Assembly: GCA_016717145.1 (NCBI GenBank) | Contig: JADKGD010000017.1 | Span: 62,001 to 126,000 of the forward strand | Source of the DNA: Saprospiraceae bacterium | GTDB lineage: Bacteria; Bacteroidota; Bacteroidia; Chitinophagales; Saprospiraceae | Direction: 5' to 3' | DNA: 64,000 nucleotides | Shown here: positions 37,912-48,300 of the stretch, piece after piece | How positions within the stretch are numbered: the stretch's first letter is position 1 | Layout of the letters: each line of letters starts with the position of its first letter | Made by a program: the position numbers and the translations under genes | Notes under the pieces: generated by a model | Database searches by the model: none | What the model saw: only the letters and a program-made list of their open reading frames with translations | Told to the model about the DNA's origin: nothing

Positions 37912-38310
37912 TTATGCAGGAACAACTTCAACATTTTTACTTTTGTAGTCCGCAATTGCACTTTTTATGGCATCTTCAGCCAATACCGAGCAATGAATTT
38001 TGACTGGCGGTAAAGCCAATTCTTCTACAATATCCATATTGTCAATAGCTAATGCAGCATCAATAGACTTGCCTTTTAGCCATTCTGTTGCCAACGAAGA
38101 AGAAGCAATCGCTGAGCCACAACCAAATGTTTTGAACTTAGCATCAATAATAGTATTGGTGGCCTCATCTACTTCTATCTGTAACCTCATAACGTCTCCA
38201 CATTCGGGAGCTCCAACAAGACCGGTGCCAACATTTTTTTTATTTTTGTCCAGGGTACCTACATTTTTAGGATGCTTAAAATGGTCAAGCAATTTTTCTG
38301 AATATGCCAT
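37912..38310 (-). CDS. iscU: Fe-S cluster scaffold protein IscU
   Basis: A 132-residue scaffold on which [2Fe-2S] clusters are built with sulfur from IscS. The cluster ligands are visible: Cys37 in APECGDV (with Asp39), Cys64 in TFGCGSA and Cys107 in IHCSVLAE. The LPPVK motif (residues 100-104), recognised by the HscA chaperone in other bacteria, is present. It is 43 bp downstream of iscS. No hscA, hscB or fdx gene accompanies it here. Confidence 0.97.
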   Translation of the reverse strand: MAYSEKLLDHFKHPKNVGTLDKNKKNVGTGLVGAPECGDVMRLQIEVDEATNTIIDAKFKTFGCGSAIASSSLATEWLKGKSIDAALAIDNMDIVEELALPPVKIHCSVLAEDAIKSAIADYKSKNVEVVPA

Positions 38311-38353
38311 GTGTTATTGTTTTACATTTAAATTTAAAATAATATTTCGTCTA

Positions 38354-39577
38354 TTAATGTTCTGACCAGATTACAGATTCAAGGTCCACTCCTTCTTTAT
38401 ACATCTCCCAGATGGGGCTAAGATCTCTCATGTGGTTGACACCTTTAGTGACTAAGTCTATGGTAAAATCAATCTCTTCTTCAGTTGTGAACCTACCTAA
38501 ACTAAATCTTATAGAAGAATGGGCTAAGTCATCACCCAAACCTAATGCAACCAATACGCAAGATGGTTCCAAAGAGGCAGAAGTACAGGCAGATCCTGAT
38601 GAAACTGCAATGTTTTGATTAAATGTCATCATAAGCCCTTCGCCTTCAACGTGCTTGAAAGAAATGTTAGTTACATGAGGCATTCTGTGTTCTATATTTC
38701 CATTAATATAAATCTCTTCCAGGTTGGCCACGAATGCTTTCTCAAGTTTATCTCTTAATATGGCCAATCTAACCCCGTCTGTTTCCATTTCTGCTTTGGC
38801 TATGGCAGCAGCAGCACCAAAACCTACAATACCCGGTACATTAAGTGTGCCTGATCTCATCCCTCTTTCATGACCGCCTCCATCCATTTGAGCCGTAACT
38901 TTTACCCTTGGGTTTTTTCTATTTACAAAAAGCGCCCCTACTCCCTTTGGGCCGTACATTTTATGAGAAGTAAAAGCCATTAAGTGAACACCAACTTCTT
39001 TTGGATGGGCTGTTATTTTTCCTACAACCTGAGTAGCATCGCTCATGAATAAGATACCATGCTTTCTGCATATATCACCTATTTCTTTCATAGGCTGAAT
39101 GACGCCGGTTTCATTATTGGCCCACATGATTGAGATCAATATTGTTTTTTCCGTAATCGCAGCTTCCAACTCTTTAAGATCAATGAGACCGTCGTTTTTG
39201 ACATTTAAATATGTTACCTGACCTCCCATTTTTTCAACTTTCTTACAGGCATCAAGTACAGCTTTGTGCTCGGTCTTTGTTGTTATAATATGATTTCCCT
39301 TTTCAGAATACATTTCAAAAATGCCTTTAATAGCCAGATTATCTGATTCAGTGGCACCTGAAGTAAAAATAATTTCTTTTGGATCTACATCAATCAAATC
39401 AGCAATTTGCTCACGAGCATACTCTACAGCTTCCTCAGCTTTCCAGCCAAACGGGTGATTTCTGCTTGCAGCATTACCTGGAATCTCATAAAAATATGGC
39501 AACATCGTCTGAACTACACGAGGATCAGTAGGCGTTGTAGCATTATTATCTAAATAAATTAATCTTTTATCGTCCAT
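38354..39577 (-). CDS. iscS: cysteine desulfurase IscS
   Basis: About 407 residues of PLP-dependent desulfurase that supplies sulfur for Fe-S clusters and tRNA thiolation. The N-terminal LIYLDNNATTPTDPRV is canonical. Counting from the alternative upstream Met, the PLP Lys208 is in TSHKMYGPKG and the catalytic Cys333 in SSGSACTSASLEPS, an IscS-type long loop. Met at 39577 is preferred over 39583. It is the first gene of an iscS-U-A operon, with a TATATTTG box 28 bp upstream. No IscR-like regulator gene is adjacent. Confidence 0.96.
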   Translation of the reverse strand: MDDKRLIYLDNNATTPTDPRVVQTMLPYFYEIPGNAASRNHPFGWKAEEAVEYAREQIADLIDVDPKEIIFTSGATESDNLAIKGIFEMYSEKGNHIITTKTEHKAVLDACKKVEKMGGQVTYLNVKNDGLIDLKELEAAITEKTILISIMWANNETGVIQPMKEIGDICRKHGILFMSDATQVVGKITAHPKEVGVHLMAFTSHKMYGPKGVGALFVNRKNPRVKVTAQMDGGGHERGMRSGTLNVPGIVGFGAAAAIAKAEMETDGVRLAILRDKLEKAFVANLEEIYINGNIEHRMPHVTNISFKHVEGEGLMMTFNQNIAVSSGSACTSASLEPSCVLVALGLGDDLAHSSIRFSLGRFTTEEEIDFTIDLVTKGVNHMRDLSPIWEMYKEGVDLESVIWSEH

Positions 39578-39604
39578 TATCACTAATTATATTTAATCTA
39601 AATA

Positions 39605-39612
39605 CAAATATA
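39605..39612 (-). promoter_or_regulatory. candidate -7 box (TATATTTG) for iscSUA
   Basis: The minus strand reads TATATTTG, about 28 bp before the iscS start, matching TAnnTTTG. No clear -33 TTTG. Confidence 0.45.
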
Positions 39613-39792
39613 ATGCTATTTTGTTTAATTTAGTTTGGCTTTTCATTAAACTTTGAATAATAATTAACATTGTTTAATCTGAAGGTTTTGAGATTAACAT
39701 GAATAATATATTTTATCCACCATAAAGCAGGGACTTATATAGTATGCTTATTTTTTATATGACTGATGATTGTAAAAATATTTTTTCTAATA

Positions 39793-41073
39793 TTAATGCT
39801 GTTCGGATATGTTTTTTTCAGAATGTTTCATAGTTTTGATCACTTTGACTTCTTCTATTTTGGTATCTGATTTGGAAATGATGATAAACTTATAATTTTC
39901 CAATTCTATTTCTTCTCCTTCTTCCGGGATACTGCCATGAGTCATGACAATATACCCAGAAAGTGTAACATATTCTTCTTCCGGAAGATTCAGATTTTCA
40001 TATTTACTATTCAAATAACCAAGTTCCAGTCTACCGGAAAAGATAAATTCGTTTTCAGAAATTATCGTTTCAGTAAAATCTTCATCATCATGTTCATCGG
40101 CAATTTCACCAAATATTTCCTCTAAAATGTCTTCTAATGTGATCATACCAGCCGTGCCACCAAACTCATCAACGACGCAAGCAATATTAGTACTATTCTT
40201 AATAAATTTATACATAAGATCCTGAACATTCATTACATCAGGTACGTAATCAATGTCCATAATATGCCGCTTAATACTGGTTATATTTTTAAATAATTGT
40301 TGATGATGTATGTAGCCAACTATATTTTCGACATCTCCATCTACTACGATGAGTCTTGAATGTTTGGAAGATATAAATGCTTGTTTTGTGGTGGCAAGAT
40401 CATCGTTTTTATCTATAAAAACGATTTCATTCCGAGGTATCATACATTCCCTAACTTTAAGAAGATTTAGATTTAAAGCGTTAGTTAAAATTTCTTTATC
40501 AATGTCTTTATCTTCATTGACATTATTTGACTGTATATAGTGCTCTAGGTCCAACTTAGTGATGCTGTTTTCCTGATCAGACTCTATTCTGCCAAATATT
40601 AATTTTATGATGGAATTGGATGTTTTGGTCATAATCCAACTTGGAGCGGATAAAATCCATTTGGCAAATCTCAGTGGATATGCCAATCTAAATATCAATT
40701 CGTTTGCATAAAGCCGACATAGTGTTTTGGGTATAAATTCACCAAAAATAAGAATGACAATGGTTAGTATTATTGTTGTGGTTAAAGAAACACCAAAGGA
40801 TCCAAAGGGTAATATCATTTGGATAACTGGTGTAATAAGTGGACTGAAAAATATCGTATACATAACAAGAACGATATTATTACCCACTAACATGGTGCTT
40901 AAAAATGTTTTTGGGTCTTTGTACAGATCTGTAAGTACCAGGCCTTTTTTTGAGCCTTTATTTTTGAGTACTTCTATACTTAACTTATTAGCTGAGAGGT
41001 AAGCAATTTCACTTCCTGAGAAAAAGGCTGATAAAATAATCGTTATGATAACTAACGATATTGTGGTGAGCAT
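39793..41073 (-). CDS. gldE: CNNM/CBS/CorC membrane protein, GldE-like
   Basis: A 426-residue protein with an N-terminal CNNM-type membrane domain (residues 1 to about 180, starting with the signature SAFFSGSEIAYLSANK and several helices). A pair of CBS domains (about 200-320, with VRECMIPRNEIVFID, VVDGDVENIVGYIH and VVDEFGGTAGMITLEDILEEIFGEI) and a C-terminal CorC/HlyC domain (about 335-415) follow. The family is linked to Mg/Co transport; in gliding Bacteroidota the member GldE supports assembly or stability of the gliding/T9SS lipoprotein GldD. The gldE label is inferred from the phylum and the many T9SS substrates nearby; gldD is not in the window. It lies 23 bp downstream of lptC. Confidence 0.82.
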   Translation of the reverse strand: MLTTISLVIITIILSAFFSGSEIAYLSANKLSIEVLKNKGSKKGLVLTDLYKDPKTFLSTMLVGNNIVLVMYTIFFSPLITPVIQMILPFGSFGVSLTTTIILTIVILIFGEFIPKTLCRLYANELIFRLAYPLRFAKWILSAPSWIMTKTSNSIIKLIFGRIESDQENSITKLDLEHYIQSNNVNEDKDIDKEILTNALNLNLLKVRECMIPRNEIVFIDKNDDLATTKQAFISSKHSRLIVVDGDVENIVGYIHHQQLFKNITSIKRHIMDIDYVPDVMNVQDLMYKFIKNSTNIACVVDEFGGTAGMITLEDILEEIFGEIADEHDDEDFTETIISENEFIFSGRLELGYLNSKYENLNLPEEEYVTLSGYIVMTHGSIPEEGEEIELENYKFIIISKSDTKIEEVKVIKTMKHSEKNISEQH

Positions 41074-41096
41074 AATTCAGATTTTATATCGCAAAA

Positions 41097-41684
41097 TTAG
41101 TTAATTGCGGTGACAAAATCAGAAACATTTATTTTCCCCTGGACTTTTCTTTTGATTTCTATTCTGGATAAGTCCTGATTTGCTTTAGACCCAAAGCCGT
41201 AGGTAGTATCACCTTTTTCTGCCTGAGTTATTCTGATTAGTTTTTCAGTATACACTATTCGTTCTTTTTCATCCCAGATTAATTCAGCGCTTTCCAGTTT
41301 TTCATTTTTTTCATTATAGAAAATTACATTGCCTTTTGCGGTTACTTTTGATGTACGATCCTCACGTATAGCCTTATCGGCTTTGAGCCAGCTGTATACT
41401 TTTTTATTGGCGTCAAGAAATTCTACCAATATGCCTTTAGGAAAAACATCTTTTCTTTCATTGTATGAAATATATCGTTCAAGGACCGGGGCATTAATAA
41501 TGACTTTTGCCACTGCCGAATCGCTATAGATAATTCTGATGTTTTTACCTCGTTCGATATTAGTTTGAAGATCTTCAGCCAACAATGAGTCAATTTCTTC
41601 AACATTATTGCTACAGGAAATGCACAAAATACCCAAAAATATATAAAAAAATTGCCTCAAAAAAGTTCTGTTTTCCTTAGTCAT
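41097..41684 (-). CDS. lptC: LPS export protein LptC (Bacteroidota type)
   Basis: About 195 residues. The start at 41684 (MTKENRTFL) places a hydrophobic segment with a lipobox-like end (GILCISC) near the N-terminus; the upstream Met at 41711 would give an unnatural leader. The mature part has the LptC/OstA-like beta pattern: VIINAPVLERYI, FPKGILVEFLD, SWLKADKAIREDRTSKVTAKGNV, then ESAELIWDEKERIVYTEKLIRI. LptC is the periplasmic bitopic component that passes LPS from LptBFG to LptA. It sits between a T9SS type B protein gene and gldE, all closely spaced on one strand. Confidence 0.88.
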   Translation of the reverse strand: MTKENRTFLRQFFYIFLGILCISCSNNVEEIDSLLAEDLQTNIERGKNIRIIYSDSAVAKVIINAPVLERYISYNERKDVFPKGILVEFLDANKKVYSWLKADKAIREDRTSKVTAKGNVIFYNEKNEKLESAELIWDEKERIVYTEKLIRITQAEKGDTTYGFGSKANQDLSRIEIKRKVQGKINVSDFVTAIN

Positions 41685-41723
41685 GCACTTATATTCTTCA
41701 TATTGAATCAATTATAGAAGAGG

Positions 41724-43874
41724 TTATCTTACTAAGGTCAAATCACCCGCATAATCTTTAACAAAATCATCAATGTACCTTACCCTTGCCCGCCAGACAT
41801 ACACGCCTGCGACAGCCGGAAGAGATTTGAAGGTACCATCCCATCCATTTTGATCGGTATTTGTCTCTAGTTTGCCATTAGCATCGGGTATTCTAACATC
41901 TATGCCTTGATAAACCAGGTTGCCCCATCTGTCATAAACTTCGAGAAGTTCAATAAATTTTACACCTTTTGTTCCCCAAACATTAAAGAAATCATTAAAA
42001 GGACTATTTGTTTTACCTTCAGCAGGTGTAAAAATATTTGGTGTGAACAATTTATAATCTTTTATAACTCTGATAGTTACGATATCCTCCTTAATACATC
42101 CATTGGTATCAATTACAGTAAATGTATAAGTTGTCGTCGTTTTAGGAAATACAATTGGGTCTTCTATACCGTTAATGGCAAAATCAGCACTTGGATTCCA
42201 ATATAGTGTATCAGCACCATTAAAAGAAGTATAGCTTCCATTCAACTGAAATACATCTCCCAGTTCTATTTCGCTATCCATTCCGGCATCAATAATAATA
42301 GGAGGTGGTTGATTGATTATTCTGTTTAGTGATTCTGTACATCCTTTTATATCCTGCACAGTGAGTGTGTAGTTTCCAATATCAAGATCACCGAATAGTG
42401 GACTTGGCTGAAAAGGCCCTCCATTAAGACTATACTGATAGTCAGGAGCACCTCTTACTCCTTTAGCAATAATTTGACCTTCAGGTATTTGATAACATCT
42501 AAGATCTATGATTTCAGCATTCAAAGCAAGGGTACTAGTATCCTTGCAACAGGCATCCACAAAAAAATCTACTATTTTTGTAACAGTACATCCTCTGCTG
42601 CTTTCTACTGTTAGTGCTGCCGTTTTATTGCCGAATGATTCGTAAGAAACATTATAAGGACCAAACCCTGTAGCTCTGCTTGGTACAGATCTGTCTCCAA
42701 AATTCCAGCTGTATTTAATAATAGGGTCTGTATCAGATTGAGACTTATTGGTATAAATAACAGATTTGTCACACTCAAATGCCTTGTTGGCATTTATTTC
42801 AAAATCCGGATTGGGTCCTAAAAAGGTGCCTGTACCACCAAATTCAATGGCAAAACCTAGTCCGGATCTACTGAAATTATTTATGATCAGTACATATGAT
42901 TTACCAGCTACCATATCAATTGGTTGGACAAAATTGTTATTTCTTCCTACACACCCGCCTGGCTCTGAAATATCTGATTCTCCGGATCTTAGTCCCGTTG
43001 GTCCGTTACACAGGCTCCATTCAGATAATGGCCTTATATTACCAAAACCATCTGTATTTGCTCCTGCTCCTTCACACCGCAAGAGTTTTTTATTATTACA
43101 ATCATCAAGGCCATTTGGTAATTCATATAGTGCAAAGTCAATATCATCTGTTATTTGGTTTAGGAAATTATTGTTTGGTGTCAAAGTAAAGGTAAGACTG
43201 CCGGATACATCACAAGTCCATTTGTACCATGCAGAAGCAAATTCTCCACCTACACAAATATCTTTTTCGAGCTCATTTTGGTTGTTTCCGTTTCCTTGCA
43301 AATCATTTACTTTGAATGAAGATTTATCGCACAAAACAACACCATCCTTACAGTCACTTTCAGGAGATTTTACCGGAATAAAATCATCAAGACAAATTTT
43401 AAAAGTTCCCGGGCCATCTGTAGAAGATTCTACCATAATAAAATATACCTGACCAATATTCAGGTCATCAAATACCAATTCGTCAACGCCAACATCCTTA
43501 CCTGGAGAACACGTCAAGTATTTACCGCATTTTTCAAATAAAATAATTTTTGGACTCCTCATTGTTCCACCATTGCCCAAGCCCAAAACCCGGATTAATA
43601 TTGCCGGTTCTCTGGGAACAAATGAAAACCAGACACCATTTGCCCATTTTAAGGATATACAATCAGCTGTGCCTTGATTAAATTCGGTATCAGGTTTTGC
43701 ACCAACATTTGTAAAGGCTCCATCTGCAGAACAGAAATTGTCTGTTGATGGCAGTGCTTTTGCAAATTGGCAATCGTCGTTGAGCACCTGACCTGATATT
43801 TGTGAAAAACCGATGGAACAAAATATCAAAATGTGTAATATTTTTTCTTGTATTTTTTTAATATTTTGATTCAT
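41724..43874 (-). CDS. T9SS type B exported protein with PKD and SprB-like repeat
   Basis: About 716 residues from Met 43874; the more upstream Met at 43916 would precede the signal peptide unnaturally. After the signal (ending ISGQ) come two similar jelly-roll-like domains typical of secreted Bacteroidota proteins (CQFAKALPSTDNFCS; GVWFSFVPREPA; later FASAWYKWTC). Then follow a PKD-type domain (YSWNFGDRSVPS), a SprB-like repeat (YQYSLNGGPFQPSPLFGDL), an Ig-like domain and a C-terminal gliding-motility/T9SS type B sorting domain (FTPNIFTPAEG, EVYDRWGNLVYQG, GVYVWRARV, ending GDLTLVR). It should be exported to the surface or released. LptC follows after about 39 bp. Confidence 0.88.
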   Translation of the reverse strand: MNQNIKKIQEKILHILIFCSIGFSQISGQVLNDDCQFAKALPSTDNFCSADGAFTNVGAKPDTEFNQGTADCISLKWANGVWFSFVPREPAILIRVLGLGNGGTMRSPKIILFEKCGKYLTCSPGKDVGVDELVFDDLNIGQVYFIMVESSTDGPGTFKICLDDFIPVKSPESDCKDGVVLCDKSSFKVNDLQGNGNNQNELEKDICVGGEFASAWYKWTCDVSGSLTFTLTPNNNFLNQITDDIDFALYELPNGLDDCNNKKLLRCEGAGANTDGFGNIRPLSEWSLCNGPTGLRSGESDISEPGGCVGRNNNFVQPIDMVAGKSYVLIINNFSRSGLGFAIEFGGTGTFLGPNPDFEINANKAFECDKSVIYTNKSQSDTDPIIKYSWNFGDRSVPSRATGFGPYNVSYESFGNKTAALTVESSRGCTVTKIVDFFVDACCKDTSTLALNAEIIDLRCYQIPEGQIIAKGVRGAPDYQYSLNGGPFQPSPLFGDLDIGNYTLTVQDIKGCTESLNRIINQPPPIIIDAGMDSEIELGDVFQLNGSYTSFNGADTLYWNPSADFAINGIEDPIVFPKTTTTYTFTVIDTNGCIKEDIVTIRVIKDYKLFTPNIFTPAEGKTNSPFNDFFNVWGTKGVKFIELLEVYDRWGNLVYQGIDVRIPDANGKLETNTDQNGWDGTFKSLPAVAGVYVWRARVRYIDDFVKDYAGDLTLVR

Positions 43875-43979
43875 AACAATTATTTGAATTTGCAAACAAC
43901 TTGACATATAACACAATTTGATTGTTGAGTGTTTGTGTATTATACATCAAAGAGACCAATATTCACTAAAAGGCTGGTA

Positions 43980-43987
43980 CAAAGTTA
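43980..43987 (-). promoter_or_regulatory. candidate -7 box (TAACTTTG)
   Basis: The minus strand reads TAACTTTG, a TAnnTTTG match about 106 bp before the start of the T9SS type B gene at 43874. It would drive that gene, lptC and gldE. Confidence 0.35.
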
Positions 43988-44132
43988 CAATTTTAACGTT
44001 AATTTAATGTATTTGTCGATTGTGTTGTCAGAAATTTGTATTTTATTTTCCTTTGGTATTTGTGATTAGCAGGTTCTTTGCCATATAATAATGAATAACA
44101 TTATTTTAGGGCAGGATACAGAAAAATAATAA

Positions 44133-44152
44133 AATTAATCACTTCGTTAATT
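44133..44152 (-). terminator. weak AT hairpin at the end of the PKD gene
   Basis: On the minus strand AATTAA, an 8-nt loop, TTAATT, then TTTATTATTTTT; it overlaps the stop codon of the PKD-repeat gene. Only six A-T pairs, so weak. Confidence 0.3.
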
Positions 44153-45313
44153 GATAATGGTAATATCGCCGACAAAGTTGTAAGTTTCATTTGACTTTGG
44201 ACATTTTGCAGTTATTATATAGGTGTATACACCCTGACCCAAAGCTCTGCCTCGATACATCCCATTCCATGGCTTGTCAATATCATCTGCAGTAAATACT
44301 AAATTACCCCATCTGTCAAAAATTGAAATGGCAAGAAATTCATTTTCATTTTCAGCAAATACTTTAAACAATTCGTTTGTACCATCGCCACTATTCGGAT
44401 TAAATATATTCGGTATATAAAATCCTTTCCGACTGCATTCATTTGTAAAACGAACAAAAACCTGGTCTTCCTTCAGACAACCGAACTCATCAACAATTTC
44501 AACAGTATAATTTGTCGAATTTTCGATATTTTTTATAGAAGGTTCAGGACAATCATCACAACTCAAGCCAAGCTTAGGGGTCCATGTAAACAGGTAATCA
44601 GCATCTTTGTCATATTGTGCTTTAATATTAACTTTGCTATTTAAAAACAAATCAAATTCCTTTTCAATTATCGTATAATTGATGGAGGGGAAGACGAAAA
44701 TATTTACGTCTGCAGTATCAGTCTGACATAAACCTTTTGAACCAATTACAACAAGTGATGTAGTTTCTGCCGGCGTGTATCTTAGCGTGTCTCCAGTGCC
44801 TACTATTTGTGCTCCTTGATACCAGACGTAAGATTCTGAGAAACCAAACGCACTGACTTGAGCGATGGAAGTAGGACATATAGTATCGCCAATGGCGGAC
44901 ACTTCTGTTTTTGTTATGACTTTGACAACAATTGAATCATTGAGGACACATTCGTCTGAAATGGATTGTAAAAAATATGTACTTGACTGATCCGGTTGTG
45001 CAGTGATGGAAAGCGAATTTTGATTTGTAATTTCATTGGTATTTGACGTCCAGGTAGCTGCACCTAAAGCCCTTCCTTTAAGTAAGACAGTTTCACCTTT
45101 GCATATTGTGATGTCATTTCCAGCCTCAATGCTTGATATAGGGATAAGGTCAACAAATATGGAATCCAAATAATGACATCCTATTGCAGAAGTGACATTG
45201 ACATAATATGTTTGCGAAATCAAGGGTGTTGCATTTGGGGTATAACATTGATTACAACTCAAGCTGGAATCAGACAACCATATTGGGTTAAATCCCCCAG
45301 TGACTTCTAACAA
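44147..45313 (-). CDS. PKD-repeat T9SS type B protein, C-terminal fragment
   Basis: This is the C-terminal 388 residues of the gene that starts at 49716. The frame is open upstream to about 45366 and reads DFLKPSKTICEGSSTLLEVTGG, clearly continuing the preceding protein. It contains Ig-like segments (IWLSDSSLSCNQCYTP, FTWTPKLGLSCDDCPEP) and a full T9SS type B sorting domain (FYIPNIFNPNSGDGTN, ISIFDRWGNLVFTADD, GVYTYIITAKCP, ending VGDITIIN). One base missing from the run at 45367-45371 (five A on the minus strand) would reconnect the two parts through VEKSISDFLKPS. Met at 45313 is internal. Confidence 0.85.
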   Translation of the reverse strand: MLEVTGGFNPIWLSDSSLSCNQCYTPNATPLISQTYYVNVTSAIGCHYLDSIFVDLIPISSIEAGNDITICKGETVLLKGRALGAATWTSNTNEITNQNSLSITAQPDQSSTYFLQSISDECVLNDSIVVKVITKTEVSAIGDTICPTSIAQVSAFGFSESYVWYQGAQIVGTGDTLRYTPAETTSLVVIGSKGLCQTDTADVNIFVFPSINYTIIEKEFDLFLNSKVNIKAQYDKDADYLFTWTPKLGLSCDDCPEPSIKNIENSTNYTVEIVDEFGCLKEDQVFVRFTNECSRKGFYIPNIFNPNSGDGTNELFKVFAENENEFLAISIFDRWGNLVFTADDIDKPWNGMYRGRALGQGVYTYIITAKCPKSNETYNFVGDITIIN

Positions 45314-45348
45314 AGTTGAGGATCCTTCGCAAATGGTTTTAGAAGGTT

Positions 45349-48300
45349 TTAGAAAATCAGATATACTTTTTCAACATTTACAAGGATGGAATCCTCTTTG
45401 TAACATCCGTAAATATTAGTAACAAGTATGCTATAATATGTATTTTCTAAAGGGGATGCTTTGACTTTTGTACAATTGTCATAACAATTTAATCCCGCAT
45501 CTTTTGTATCCCACTGGTAGTCATAATTCGGATCAACATTAGTTACAGATATTTCAACAGAACCTCCTTCACAAGTAATGGTGTCAGCAGATAAAACCAA
45601 TGTTGGGCCAGCAATAGGTATAACGGTAACTACTATGGAATCTGAATTAATGCAGCCATTTTGTGATTCAGTTTCAAAGAAATATGTGGTTGTTTTTAGT
45701 GGTTTTACATTTGCATTTTCACAAAGAATACATAAAATAGTGGGGTCATTTATCCAATGGAAGGTATAATCCGGTAAATTACTGATTATTTTTGCAGAAA
45801 TATCGATGCTATCACCCAAACAAATAGTTTTATCATCTGAAAGCGTTAGTAACGTATTAGGTAGAATGTTAAAATATTGTTCTGTAGAGTCTTTGCAACC
45901 CTTATTTGTTATTGCCTTTAGTTTGATGTTGTATTGACCACTTTTTGTAAAGATGATCTCCGGTTGTTGCTCCTTCGAAAATGAACCATTACCGAAATCC
46001 CACGTCCAATCAATCACATTGCCGTATTCAATTTCAGATGTATTTGTAATAAGTAAAGGTGTGTTTTCGCAATTGAGCATCGATTGCATTGCGAAGCTCA
46101 AATCGGGTATTGCAGCCACTTCAATTATTGAATCTTTTACTAGGGTATCTATACAATTGATAGTTGATGATATCAGACTAATAGTGTATTTTCCGTATGA
46201 TTCAATAGTAAAAGCGGGATCCTTAGTATTACTTTCATATGTCGATCCTCCTGATAAAAGCCACTTAAAATTTAAGTCAGTTGAGGAAGAAGTTGTCAGA
46301 TTAACTATATCAATTTGTGCAGGCAGGCCACATATAGGTTCAGGGTTAGTTACAAATGATGTTTTTATTTCATTGACTATAATGGGGTCAATTGTAAATG
46401 TTCTTGAACAACCTGCATCATCAGAAACCAATAGTTTTGGTGCATATTTCCCAGGGGTTTCATACAGATATGTTGTGGTATCTGTTTTGATTAATGTAGG
46501 TACTTCATTTATTTTTCCATCACCATAATCCCATATAAAAGTATAAAGTTTGTCAGCGGTTGCAGACAATTTTACTTCAAGAGGTACACAATTGCCGGTA
46601 ATATTAAAATCCATGTCTGCTTTTGGACCTAAAAGATTTACATAAGCATTTCTGACAAGTGTATCCACACAGCCCGGCATCATTTCAGCGTAGAGCACTA
46701 CATTAAAACTACCGGGTAGAGTATAGACATGTGACGGATTTGCATTATAAGAAAGCCCACTATTGTCACCAAAATCCCAGGTAAATTTATTTGCAATGGT
46801 GGATTCATTTAAAAAATTTGTTAACAAAGGAGGACACGGAGCGGAAAGCGGATCACCTTTGAAAGCTGCAGTAGGATTAACAATCCTGATATGATTTTTT
46901 TTGCAAATACTTTTAGAGCAACCTCTGGAGTCAAACATCTCAACACAAATGTCATAAATTCCTTCCTGACTGAATTGGTGTAATGGGTTCTTTTCGGTCG
47001 ATACACTGCCATCGCCAAAATTCCAAAGATATGCATTCACAAATGAATTATCTGTCTCTGTTTTTAACCTTACTTCCCTTGCAGTGCAGGAGATAGTATC
47101 TGAAGAAAATCCGGGAATCAAAGGTACCGCTAAAATTTCTTTTTGAACCGAATCCTTACATCCCCAGGAATCTTCCAAAAATAGCCTGATATTATAATTG
47201 CCCTGTATCTGAAATTCAAAAGAAGGATTTGGCAAATCGGAGATTTGGTTTTCATATGAAAGTGACCATCTTCTATGTATTAAATTACCGAGGCCAGGTA
47301 CACTTTCATCAAAAAATTGTGCTGTAACTGGAATACAAATCACATTATCAGATGCAATTTGTGCTTTAATTTTGCTTACTTCAATAGGTACACTTGTTTG
47401 AAAAGTATCTTTACATCCATGTCTGTCGGTGACAAGTAAAACAGGACCCTGCAAAATACCACCTTTGTTGAATGTAACAATTACATCTTGGCCTGATGGA
47501 TCTGAAATAGAATATTCTCCAGGTAAAAATTCAGAAGATATGGCATCCTGAACAATGGAAGAAACCCTTATGTCCAGAGGTGCACAACCTCGAATTGTAT
47601 CCAAAGTATAAGAAGCATCCAAGTCCACAATAAATATAGAATCCGTAAATATATGTTCGCAACCTGTTTCAAAACTTTTTGCAAAATGAGACAAAAAATA
47701 AAGCCCTCTGCCAGGGAAAGTATAGGAATGTAATAGGGAATCTCTAATGGTATCTTTTATTGACGAAGATAATCTTACTACCCAATATAAACTGTCGGCT
47801 CCGATGGATTGATTTGTTATGTTTATTGTATATGGGTCATCGCAATTATAGTCTACTTTAAATGCTGATTTTGGTTTGTATACAGTAATGAAATCCTCTT
47901 TAGTTAAGGAAGAACTACATCCATTGTGCATTGCTGTCAAACCGACATCAAAAACTCCAAAATCCGGAAATACATATGCAGGATTTTCTTCAAATGAAAA
48001 AAAAGTCCCATTCTGACTCCAAATCCAAAAATCTGCGTTGGAACTGCATAAACTAGTAAATTGCCTGGATACATCCAGACAACCTAATAGTGGATCAGCG
48101 TCAAAATCAATTATTGGTTTTGTTCCACCCCTTATGTACTCAGGGAGTAAAATAGTATCCTTACAGCCATATATGTTCTCAACTATGAGCCTAAGATCCC
48201 ATCTGCCAACTTCAGAAATGGGGAAAACAGGATTTTTTTCTGCAGATGTAAAAATAATCGGATTTCCAACATCCCATTGCCACTTTATAACAGGCGTGTT

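Noticed and set aside
42766..43452. 228-residue plus-strand open frame opposite the T9SS type B gene
   Set aside because: The minus strand encodes well-conserved domains throughout; the plus-strand frame is Ser/Pro-rich antisense with no homologous look.
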